From CAYOFK01 sp964403185 (lineage in GTDB: Bacteria > Bacteroidota > Bacteroidia > Bacteroidales > VadinHA17): a stretch of DNA of 6,734 nt. The notes beneath the pieces were generated by a model. It had not been told where the DNA came from, did no database searches, and saw nothing but the letters and a program-made list of their open reading frames with translations. The stretch lies in NCBI GenBank assembly GCA_964403185.1, contig CAYOFK010000156.1:1-6734 (forward strand). Reading direction: 5' to 3'. Both the position numbers and the translations under genes were made by a program. Positions 1 through 6,678 of the stretch are shown in pieces; the stretch's first letter is position 1, and every line of letters begins with the position of its first letter.

Positions 1-892
1 AGTCAATGGAGCTTTCATCACCTGGCTTGGGATTGCCGTTGCCATCGAGATGCCTGATCCATGCCCCGCTGGATGTATTGCGGTTGGTGGTTGTTTCTAC
101 CAGGGTTATTTTCCCGAGGATATCCCTTTTAATAATCTCTTTGGCCTGCTGGAAAATGGCATTCTGTGGAATTTGATGACCCAGCTGATAGGTTACATTG
201 CTACGTTTAACAGCCCGGTACATCTCGTTTAATTCCTCTTCGTTTTGGGACGGACTCTTTTCACAATAGACATGTTTCCCGGCATTTGCTGCAGCAGTTG
301 CCATGGGAGCATGGTGATGATCGGGAGTGGAAATTATTACTGCATCAATATCTTTATCATCAAGCATCTCCTGGTAATGACGGTACCGCTTTACAGGGAG
401 TACTGTTTTTGAATCACCCCCGGGGCGTACCTCATTCCGTGCCGTAGCCAACCCGTTTTCCGCATGAAGATCAAAAACATCACAGATACCGACCAGTGCC
501 ACATTCAGGTACTCCTGCTGAAGCCAGCCGTCGAGCTTCTCTTCCGCTCTGCGGTCTTCAACACCTGCCGGATGCATAAAACCCATTGCTTTTGACAGTT
601 GCCGTCCCCTGTTGCCAAAACCGATGATCCCGACACGGATTAAATCCTTCTTGTCTTTTGATGAACTTTTTATGATGCCCGGAGCCGGAATGTTATCCAA
701 TCCTATCTCCCGAATTAATCTGGTTTTTTTGCGCTCATCAAAGGATCTTTTTTTAAATATACCAAAGCCGAGAAGGCCCAGAAAAGGTAATCCGGCAAAA
801 GCTTTTAACAATGTCCTGCGATCGAACGATAGTTTGTTTTCCCTGTCACTCTTTTCCTGTTTGTCCTGATGTTGTTCTTCACTTTTACTCAT
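1..892 (-). CDS. Tat-exported Gfo/Idh/MocA family oxidoreductase, C-terminus cut by the window edge
   Basis: Predicted NAD(P)-dependent oxidoreductase acting on a sugar or related polyol outside the cytoplasm. From the ATG at 892, 297 codons are present and the frame is open to the left edge, so the stop lies outside the window. Residues 22-30 (SFDRRTLLK) form a twin-arginine motif, followed by a hydrophobic stretch at 31-46, so export in folded, cofactor-loaded form is likely. The Rossmann dinucleotide loop is GIIGFGNRG at 88-96, the strand-2 acidic residue is D138 (GICDVF), and STPDHHHAP lies at 188-196. The usual EKP motif appears as CEKSPSQN (210-217): the family's catalytic-site lysine is kept (K212) but the proline is replaced by serine. 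The segment at about 103-128 between the first two strands is longer than in minimal family members, as in the large Bacteroidota subfamily. Most of the C-terminal substrate domain is missing from view. A 103-base gap separates it from the upstream remnant gene, so it may be cotranscribed or have its own promoter. Family is confident; substrate unknown. Confidence 0.9.
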   Translation of the reverse strand, partial: MSKSEEQHQDKQEKSDRENKLSFDRRTLLKAFAGLPFLGLLGFGIFKKRSFDERKKTRLIREIGLDNIPAPGIIKSSSKDKKDLIRVGIIGFGNRGRQLSKAMGFMHPAGVEDRRAEEKLDGWLQQEYLNVALVGICDVFDLHAENGLATARNEVRPGGDSKTVLPVKRYRHYQEMLDDKDIDAVIISTPDHHHAPMATAAANAGKHVYCEKSPSQNEEELNEMYRAVKRSNVTYQLGHQIPQNAIFQQAKEIIKRDILGKITLVETTTNRNTSSGAWIRHLDGNGNPKPGDESSID

Positions 893-995
893 AATATTTC
901 GATTAAGAAGGTTTTAGTTCGCTGCTAAATTAATTATAATATCCTGATCATTGCTACTGGCAGGGACGGATCTCTAAATATATTTTTCTGCAGAT

Positions 996-1803
996 TTAAC
1001 TACGAAGTGTTACTTTTGGGTTTGTTCCATATTCAATTGAAACCCAATCCCCGTCATTTAGAATTGAAAGGCGGGCAGCCTCAACTACCAGTTCGTTCGA
1101 GAAGCTGTTAGCCGGAGTTGCAATGATCCCCTTTTCGTCCACCTTCCTGATAAGCATCCTTTTATGAGTTAAAGATTCCGCAGCGGACATATCTTTCACT
1201 TCATTTTCAATTATATGAGCCATCTTTATGGTTGCTTCAACAGATTCATAGCCATAACCGGTGGGTTTATATCCTTCCCCTTCCCAGGGTATAAGCCTGT
1301 AAAAATCAGGACTTACATAATTAAAATGCGAACCGGCACATCCGATCCCTTCCAGGTAAGCATGTTCAAAACCTCTGTTCTGATCGTTATGTTTGATCAT
1401 TCCGGTTTTGCCATCTCCTTCAAAAAACATTTCAAGGTTCTGCTCATAGCTGCGCCTTGCCATGAGCGCCCTTCGGTCAAAACGCTTGTGGTATTCAACC
1501 CCAACAAACAGACCCTTTTCAAGAGCGATCTTTTCTATCTCGACGGTCTGTGCATATTCAAGGACCAGGGGCTTGACACATAAGATATGCTGGTTGTATT
1601 TAAGAGCTTCCATGATAACCGGGTAATGCAATTGGTCGGGCATGGCCACAACCACTACCTGCCTTGGTTTCATGAACGAAAGGACCTCTTTGTACAGTTC
1701 CGGAAACTTTTTATCTTCCGGTTCTTTGCCTATGGTATACCGAGGGCAGGATCAGATCATGGGTGATCATACCGCCTCCAACAATGGTTACATCTAAAGA
1801 CAT
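996..1803 (-). pseudogene. Decayed Gfo/Idh/MocA oxidoreductase with a frameshift and internal deletions
   Basis: Remnant of a second NAD(P)-dependent sugar oxidoreductase. Translation from the ATG at 1803, 24 bases after the aminotransferase stop, gives a Rossmann start (SLDVTIVGGGMITHDLILPS), then YHRQRTGR and a stop at 1711-1713. The protein resumes in another frame as GKEPEDKKFPELYKEV and continues to the TAA at 996-998. The resumed part holds VVVVAMPDQLHYPVIMEAL, CVKPLVLEYAQTVEIEK (a variant of the EKP motif, with V for E), YHKRFDRRALMARRSY and a C-terminal piece with FEGDGKTGMIKH, YLEGIGCAGSH and IATPANSF. Two segments expected in the family are absent. One is the part between strands 1 and 3 of the Rossmann fold, at the frameshift. 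The other is most of the C-terminal beta-sheet domain, lost in frame between RRSYEQN and MFFEGDGK. The 225-codon open frame starting at the internal ATG at 1673 lacks the dinucleotide-binding loop and could not work as this enzyme. A MAG misassembly could mimic this. The loss looks recent, since the remaining pieces read cleanly. Confidence 0.8.
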
Positions 1804-1827
1804 TGGCTTCAATTTCTTATCCAATTA

Positions 1828-3216
1828 TCAACTATTTCGTAGCTTTTTGTTCCCCAATACTTCATCACAAGCTTCTTCAAGTACTTGAATGCCTTCTTCC
1901 AGGGCCTCCTTTGTAATCACAAGCGGTGGTGCTATTTTAATACATTCTCCGGCAATACCCACAGGTGCAAACATTAAGAGTCCTTTATGAAAACACCTCT
2001 CATTAATTTTTTGGGCAGTTTCGGGATCCGGTTCCTTTGTCCCCTTTTTTACTACCTGAATTCCTGCCACCAGTCCTCTTCCCTGAACGCAACCCAAAAC
2101 ATCCGGGTATTTATCTTTGATTTTGTCTAATCGGGGCTTTAATATTTCGCCCAGCTTCCTGGAATGTTCCACCAGCTTCTCATTATGGATAATCTTCAGG
2201 TTTTCAATGGCTGCCACCACCGACAGGGGACTCGCAGAATGGGTAGAAGTCATGGATCCGGGAGCATATAAGTTCAGAATATCTCTTCTTCCGATTACAG
2301 CCGAGAGAGGCAATGAGGATGAAATACCCTTCCCGCATGCAACCAGGTCCGGTTTTATCCCATAATGTTCATATGCGAACATCTTACCAGATCGGCCAAA
2401 ACCTGACTGAACCTCATCATAGATTGTTACAATATCGTTTTCATGGCAAAATGCCTGTAATTTTTGGACATATTCAAACGGGAAAAAATCAGGACCCACG
2501 CCCTGAAAAGTTTCTGTAATAACTCCGGCAATTTCATCCGGTTGAATTCCCTGTTCTTTCAGGCTTCTGAGAAACAGATCAAAAGAGGTGTCTTCAGTTT
2601 TATATCCGTCAGGAAACGGTACCTGGATAAAGGTTTTTCCTTCATCGACAATCCATGATTTTAATCCGGCATTACCACCTGCCAGCTGTGATCCAAGGGT
2701 CCTGCCATGAAAGGCATAGGTGAATGAAACGATGTATTTTCTTTTCGGACCATATTTCTCGATTGCATACGTTTTTGCCAGTTTAATACAATTTTCAACA
2801 GCCTCACTACCAGTGCTTAAAAGAAAAACCTGGTAGTTTGAAGGGTCGGGGGAAAGGTTCTGAAGCATTTTAATCAGAATGGCGCGTTTCTCATGGACAA
2901 AAACGTAGGTTGCCAATAGCTTCTGGTCTATGATCTCCTTCAGCTTTTCTGATATCTCTTTCCGGCCGTGCCCTGCATTTGTAATCAGAACACCGGAGGA
3001 CCAGTCGATCCATTTATTCCCCCATTTGTCATAGATTTGAAAACCTTCTGCTTTGTCCCAGATAACGGGAGGCTGCCCCATCATGGAAACCGGTTCTGTT
3101 TCTGAAAGCGATTTAAAAATTTCCAACGATTCCGGCACAGGAAGCTGGGTTACAATTGTTCTGAATTCTGTTGAAACCTTTGGTACTTCAACGGGTTTTA
3201 GATTGTATTTTGCCAT
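1828..3216 (-). CDS. Class III PLP-dependent aminotransferase
   Basis: Cytoplasmic aminotransferase of 462 residues, a normal length for class III (the GABA, ornithine and acetylornithine aminotransferase group). Visible motifs in order are: STGSEAVE at 134-141 (cofactor phosphate loop), AFHGRTLG at 168-175 (aromatic residue stacking on PLP, then His-Gly-Arg), DEVQSGFGRSG at 267-277 (D267 to the pyridine nitrogen, Q270 to O3'), and CGKGISSSLPLSAV at 294-307 with K296 as the Schiff-base lysine. STHSASPL at 324-331 replaces the usual GNP loop, with T325 as the likely phosphate contact. The C-terminal VRGxGL motif, whose arginine binds substrate carboxylate in GABA aminotransferase, reads VQGRGLVAG at 377-385, so that position is Q378. 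The start follows the Nramp-like stop by 4 bases, implying translational coupling, and there is no Shine-Dalgarno site. With an NagA-like deacetylase and a transporter upstream, an amino sugar or another carbohydrate-derived amine is a plausible donor, but this is inference. Annotation as gabT or argD would be unsafe. Confidence 0.92.
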   Translation of the reverse strand: MAKYNLKPVEVPKVSTEFRTIVTQLPVPESLEIFKSLSETEPVSMMGQPPVIWDKAEGFQIYDKWGNKWIDWSSGVLITNAGHGRKEISEKLKEIIDQKLLATYVFVHEKRAILIKMLQNLSPDPSNYQVFLLSTGSEAVENCIKLAKTYAIEKYGPKRKYIVSFTYAFHGRTLGSQLAGGNAGLKSWIVDEGKTFIQVPFPDGYKTEDTSFDLFLRSLKEQGIQPDEIAGVITETFQGVGPDFFPFEYVQKLQAFCHENDIVTIYDEVQSGFGRSGKMFAYEHYGIKPDLVACGKGISSSLPLSAVIGRRDILNLYAPGSMTSTHSASPLSVVAAIENLKIIHNEKLVEHSRKLGEILKPRLDKIKDKYPDVLGCVQGRGLVAGIQVVKKGTKEPDPETAQKINERCFHKGLLMFAPVGIAGECIKIAPPLVITKEALEEGIQVLEEACDEVLGNKKLRNS

Positions 3217-3220
3217 TATT

Positions 3221-4462
3221 TTAGAAAAAATCAGCTATTGCAAAATAGCTGGTTAATAAACTATATAGTATAACCAATGCCAGCCCAATGTTCATCATTT
3301 TTCCGGCAGTATACTTCTTCATAAGCGACTTTTGATTGATGAGAATAAGTATTGGAATGGCTACGGCAGGTAAAATCAGTGCCTGGAACGCCTGAGAAAA
3401 CACCATCAGCAATGGCGGAGTTATATTTATGAATTGCATCCCGAAACCAAACAGGACCCCGATGAGTCCGAGTATGCGGTACATGGGTGAACGGATGTTT
3501 CTCTTTTTGCCCGTATAATCGGAAATAAGCCATGGGGCTATCAGGATAATTGGGAAAATGGAGGAGATTCCGGCGCCGACAATTCCCAGGATGAGAATTA
3601 TCGCGGCGACTTTTCCACCCAGGGGTTCAAAAAGACTGATCATCTCCACGGTATTGTTCAGTTTCATCCCCATTACATGCAATGTGCCTGCTGACACGGC
3701 CATGATCACCAGGCTCAGAAACAGCATCACGGATGCAGATACTGCAGCGTCTCTTTTTTCCAGTTTTAGATGCTGCATGGTCCAGCCTTTTTCTGCAACC
3801 ACCGTACTTCTCATAATAAATACCGCAGCAGAACAGGTTGTACCGGTTATTGCAGCAATGAGTCTGAGTGTCCCGTCAACTTTAGGAATGCTCGGTACAA
3901 GTCCATCAGCAATGGAGGAGAAGCTTGGCTTCACCATAAAAAACACGATGATAAATGAGAGGCCCATCAGGATAACAAGGACGATGAGGAATTTCTCAAA
4001 AACCTGGTATTTCCCGATCCATAGCAATGCATATAGCGACACTACCAACACAGCAGTGATCGTTAGCGTATTAAATCCTTCCCCGCCAAAAAGGAGTCTT
4101 GACGCTTCGCGAATCAGATCGGTGACAATTCCGAAAATACCCATCAGGGCAAGCAACTCACCAATCACCAGGGCTGATAAAATATATATGGCTAATATTT
4201 TGCCGTATATGAGGTTGGATTTAATGGTGGCCAGCGCTGTCCTGCCCGATACAAGAGTTGTTTTGCCATAAGCGACCATTAATATATAGGTAAAGATGGA
4301 GGACAGAACCAAAACCCAGGTCAGGGTCATCCCATGCTCGGCGCCCACTTTTGCCATGGTTGTGATACTTCCCGTGCCAATGTTATACCCGATCAGGAAC
4401 AGTCCCGGTCCGATGGCCGTCAGCCCGATAAGAATTCTTTTATGAAGCTTTTTATTCTTCAT
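3221..4462 (-). CDS. Nramp-superfamily transporter lacking the canonical metal-binding motifs
   Basis: Inner-membrane secondary transporter of 413 residues with about 11 predicted transmembrane segments (near 10-30, 46-65, 88-113, 134-150, 157-177, 200-221, 243-263, 285-311, 329-347, 351-376, 390-409). The fold is recognised from GPGLFLIGYNIGTGS at 18-32, which aligns with helix 1 of Nramp proteins, and from ITGTTCSAAVFIMRSTVV at 205-222, which aligns with helix 6. Known Nramp metal carriers have DPGN in helix 1 and MPH in helix 6, which coordinate Mn2+ or Fe2+. Here the aligned residues are N27-I28-G29-T30 and S211-A212-A213, so none of the side-chain metal ligands remains. The carried substrate is therefore probably not a transition metal, and in this operon an organic solute such as a deacetylated sugar amine is possible (inference). 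The gene begins 36 bases after the NagA-like stop and ends 4 bases before the aminotransferase start. Routine annotation as a divalent metal transporter would be misleading. Confidence 0.85.
   Translation of the reverse strand: MKNKKLHKRILIGLTAIGPGLFLIGYNIGTGSITTMAKVGAEHGMTLTWVLVLSSIFTYILMVAYGKTTLVSGRTALATIKSNLIYGKILAIYILSALVIGELLALMGIFGIVTDLIREASRLLFGGEGFNTLTITAVLVVSLYALLWIGKYQVFEKFLIVLVILMGLSFIIVFFMVKPSFSSIADGLVPSIPKVDGTLRLIAAITGTTCSAAVFIMRSTVVAEKGWTMQHLKLEKRDAAVSASVMLFLSLVIMAVSAGTLHVMGMKLNNTVEMISLFEPLGGKVAAIILILGIVGAGISSIFPIILIAPWLISDYTGKKRNIRSPMYRILGLIGVLFGFGMQFINITPPLLMVFSQAFQALILPAVAIPILILINQKSLMKKYTAGKMMNIGLALVILYSLLTSYFAIADFF
3222..3251 (-). terminator. Hairpin followed by a U-run at the transporter/aminotransferase junction
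   Basis: On the minus-strand transcript an 8-bp perfect stem (CAGCTATT / AATAGCTG) closes a four-base loop (TTGC) and is followed directly by ATTTTTTCT. The shape is that of a weak intrinsic terminator or attenuator. It sits inside the last codons of the transporter gene, and its U-run reaches the TAA stop only a few bases before the aminotransferase ATG at 3216. Translating ribosomes would melt it, so it may reduce downstream transcription only when translation lags. The stem has only three G-C pairs, and a chance palindrome in coding DNA is possible. Confidence 0.35.
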
Positions 4463-4481
4463 GTTCCAACAACTACTTTTT

Positions 4482-4501
4482 AGCCTGAATTATTCAGGTT
4501 A
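4482..4501 (-). other. Small intercistronic hairpin overlapping the NagA-like stop codon
   Basis: Directly after the TAA stop (4499-4501) the transcript has a 6-bp perfect stem, CCTGAA / TTCAGG, with a three-base loop (TAA). There is no U-run after it, so it is not an intrinsic terminator. It could protect or mark a processed RNA end between two cistrons. It is short enough to be chance. Confidence 0.25.
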
Positions 4502-5752
4502 GAGATTTCCTTTGGAATAGACTACTTTTCCTGCAACCATCGTTTGCTGAATAACCAATTCATCATTCTCAATGGTGAACAGGATCAGATCGGCACGTTT
4601 CCCGACGCTTATCTCCCCAAGATCGGTGAGGCCCATCAACCGGGCCGGATTTATACTGGACATCTGAATGGCATCGGAGAGACTGCACCCGGTGAATCTC
4701 ATCATATTTCCCACACATGCACTTATTGGGGATGCAGATCCGGCCAGCACATTTTCGGCCGGAAATTTTACAACATCTTTGGTCAATAGCAGGGTCTTTC
4801 CGTCATCCACATATTCACCAGGAGGAAGACCTGCCAGATACAACGCGTCAGAAACAAGGATTGTCTGGTCAACGCCCTTTACTTTATAAAAAGTTCTGAC
4901 TTCATCTTTTGTAAGATGAAATCCATCGGAAATGATACTAATAGAAAGACCCTCATTTGCCAATTGTGGCCAGAGTGGATTGTGATGACGGTTGATCATA
5001 TTGGCACAGCCGTTTCCCAAGTGGGTGGATAAACAGGCACCTGCATCAACGGCCCGTTCAATAATTTCAGGTGTTCCGTTATGATGGCCCAGTGAAACAA
5101 CCAGACCTGTTTCATTACATTTTTCAATAAACGAAATGGCTCCTTCCATTTCCGGTGCAACAGTAATGAGTTTGATTCCATTCTGAGCTGCTTGCCGGAG
5201 CTCTGAAAACTCATTCCAGTCTGGCAACCTGATATATTTTTCAGGATGTGCACCACGATAACCTTTAACAGGAGAGATATAAGGCCCTTCCAGATGAAAT
5301 CCGGGAATTGACATCCCCGTCACCTCGTCATCAAGTGCCTCCGCCAACAATGAAAAACTTCTTTCCAGCCGGATATGATCACTGGTTGTTAATGTAGGCA
5401 GATAGGTGGTCACTCCCTCCTTCCACAAAGCCCTGGTAGCCTCCCGTATACCCTCTATGGTTAAATTCTGATCAGAAAAATCGGCCCCCATATACCCGTT
5501 GATCTGAATATCGATCAAGCCGGGAGCAACATAGATCGCTGGAAGACCCGATTCTGAAGACAGATGATTGATCTTTGCGATTTTTCCGTCAGCAATCTCA
5601 ATACTTACAGGGTTTCCGTCCAGGTAAAGAAGTCCTTCAACAGCATTGGTGTCCATTGAATCTGTATACTTAGAATCAATGTCCTTTTTTTCGGTACACG
5701 CATACAATGCAAAAAAAATGATCAGGATGGGAAAATAGATTCCGGGTTTCAT
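4499..5752 (-). CDS. Lipoprotein NagA-like amidohydrolase (N-acetylglucosamine-6-phosphate deacetylase family)
   Basis: Predicted envelope-anchored deacetylase of 417 residues. Residues 4-19 form a type II signal peptide (hydrophobic IYFPILIIFFALYA, then lipobox cysteine C19), and charged residues TEKKD follow the cysteine. The remainder matches the metal-dependent amidohydrolase barrel of NagA: PGLIDIQINGYMGADFSD at 77-94 (Q83 and N85 replace the HxH pair, as in E. coli NagA), HLEGPYISP at 153-161 with metal ligand E155, GAHP at 167-170, LGHHNG at 221-226 (H223), STHLGNG at 242-248 (H244), SDGFHL at 275-280 (H279), and LVSDAL at 299-304 with catalytic aspartate D302. The catalytic set therefore looks complete. 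R255 lies 11 residues after H244, the same spacing as the substrate-phosphate arginine of E. coli NagA, so an anionic substrate cannot be excluded. Classical NagA is cytoplasmic, so the signal peptide implies a different, probably unphosphorylated substrate (inference). It lies 28 bases after the CBM9-like gene and 36 before the transporter, with no Shine-Dalgarno site. The symbol nagA is withheld for these reasons. Confidence 0.88.
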   Translation of the reverse strand: MKPGIYFPILIIFFALYACTEKKDIDSKYTDSMDTNAVEGLLYLDGNPVSIEIADGKIAKINHLSSESGLPAIYVAPGLIDIQINGYMGADFSDQNLTIEGIREATRALWKEGVTTYLPTLTTSDHIRLERSFSLLAEALDDEVTGMSIPGFHLEGPYISPVKGYRGAHPEKYIRLPDWNEFSELRQAAQNGIKLITVAPEMEGAISFIEKCNETGLVVSLGHHNGTPEIIERAVDAGACLSTHLGNGCANMINRHHNPLWPQLANEGLSISIISDGFHLTKDEVRTFYKVKGVDQTILVSDALYLAGLPPGEYVDDGKTLLLTKDVVKFPAENVLAGSASPISACVGNMMRFTGCSLSDAIQMSSINPARLMGLTDLGEISVGKRADLILFTIENDELVIQQTMVAGKVVYSKGNL

Positions 5753-5780
5753 TTTAATAGTGTTTCAAATTGTAAGCTTT

Positions 5781-6560
5781 TTATTCGAATGAGAGCTCTC
5801 CGAAAAATGCAGGCTGGTGATAATCAGGTGTCTCGGTGCCAATTGGGTTCCAGGTGACAAAATGTGGTTTTGATGTTTCATCGCCGCATTTATAAAAATT
5901 CGCGTTGGCCTTAAGCCTTTTCAGAACGATATCCTTATCATAGGGCAGACACGCTTTTGGAATGACGATCATCATTTCCCATTGATACCCACCTGTTTTT
6001 TCTTCAAACGGTTGATCTCCAAGTGAGGATCTTATCTTGATTAATTTCAATATTTCAGGATCTGTCAGCGCCCTGTTTGCCCTCCCCGGGCCGTACCCAA
6101 CGTGAGGTATCCCTATACAACTGAATTCAAAATTGTAGTAGGTTTCGTTCCCATTGGTTGAGATAAAAAACTCCACACAACTGTCTTTGTAAACATCGCC
6201 ATTTACCCTGGTCTCTTTTGCCCTGATGCTTTCCTCGGTTACATAATATTTCAACAGGATCTGATCCTGCCAATAGGCTATTTTGAATTTCACCTCTGGT
6301 TTGTACGGATATTCAGGCCAGTTAATGGTTTCAATGAGTTGAAATCCGGTAGATTTTTCAAGCAATTGTTCTGCCAGATCAAGATCTAAAGCATCCTTAT
6401 GTTGTATCTCCGTTGCGATTAGTTTTTTCATATTCGTTTGTTTTGAGGCAGTTTTCAGGTTGCAACTTTTTAGAGTAAAACCTGAAAAGATACCTGCAAA
6501 AGTAATCAAGGCTGAACCTGCTATTGTGTTTCTTAGAAAACTCCTGCGTTGGATTTTCAT
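5781..6560 (-). CDS. Tat-exported CBM9-like carbohydrate-binding domain protein
   Basis: Exported single-domain protein of 259 residues, first gene of the apparent operon. The N-terminus has a twin-arginine motif (QRRSFLRN, 4-11) and a hydrophobic core (about 12-30) ending near C33. LKSC is a poor lipobox because of the lysine, so a soluble Tat product is as likely as a lipoprotein. Residues about 50-259 resemble the family-9-like carbohydrate-binding proteins common in Bacteroidota: INWPEYPYKPEVKF at 79-92, KDSCVEFF at 125-132, YYNFEFSCIG at 141-150, WEMMIVIP at 194-201, NFYKCGD at 221-227, PHFVTW at 232-237 and FFGELSFE at the C-terminus. No catalytic motif is apparent, and a role in holding a sugar ligand in the envelope is inferred from the fold family. 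The start at 6560 is preferred over the internal ATG at 6431 (M44) because it supplies the complete signal peptide in frame. Family assignment is from recalled motifs. Confidence 0.82.
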   Translation of the reverse strand: MKIQRRSFLRNTIAGSALITFAGIFSGFTLKSCNLKTASKQTNMKKLIATEIQHKDALDLDLAEQLLEKSTGFQLIETINWPEYPYKPEVKFKIAYWQDQILLKYYVTEESIRAKETRVNGDVYKDSCVEFFISTNGNETYYNFEFSCIGIPHVGYGPGRANRALTDPEILKLIKIRSSLGDQPFEEKTGGYQWEMMIVIPKACLPYDKDIVLKRLKANANFYKCGDETSKPHFVTWNPIGTETPDYHQPAFFGELSFE

Positions 6561-6670
6561 AATTGCCGAATTTACTCAATTTTTATATGAACGTAAATTA
6601 TTATTTCAACTCCTCTTCCCATTGTTAATTTCAAAAAGCAGATTGTCCGAAAGGGCGTGCTTCATATTTG

Positions 6671-6678
6671 CAAAAATA
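6671..6678 (-). promoter_or_regulatory. Candidate Bacteroidota -7 element (TATTTTTG)
   Basis: The minus strand reads TATTTTTG, matching the TAnnTTTG consensus of the Bacteroidota primary sigma factor, about 110 bases upstream of the first ATG of the operon (6560). No TTTG is found at the expected 19-21 base spacing upstream, so the call rests on one half-site in AT-rich DNA. It would give a leader of about 100 bases, in which I see no riboswitch or strong hairpin. Confidence 0.3.

Noticed and set aside
612..869. Plus-strand open frame opposite the N-terminus of the Tat oxidoreductase
   Set aside because: Shadow of the real minus-strand frame, which has a twin-arginine signal and Rossmann motif.
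893..995. Promoter or terminator in the gap before the partial oxidoreductase
   Set aside because: The best match, TATATTTA on the minus strand at 975-982, misses the consensus G and has no partner element. The only inverted repeat (CCTG/CAGG) is four bases.
996..1673. A 225-codon open frame that could be called an intact oxidoreductase
   Set aside because: It begins in the middle of the Rossmann domain, lacks the glycine loop, which is encoded upstream in another frame, and has lost most of the C-terminal domain. It is reported as part of the pseudogene.
3558..4271. Plus-strand open frame of 237 codons opposite the transporter
   Set aside because: It mirrors the hydrophobic transporter codons in antisense, has no recognisable domain, and lies wholly inside a well-supported gene.
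5781..6431. Alternative start of the CBM9-like protein at M44 giving a cytoplasmic form
   Set aside because: The longer form encodes a complete Tat signal in frame, which is unlikely by chance. Dual starts cannot be shown from sequence alone.
6572..6622. Possible 16-residue leader peptide upstream of the CBM9-like gene
   Set aside because: Short ATG-to-stop runs are common in AT-rich DNA. There is no run of regulatory codons and no attenuator after it.
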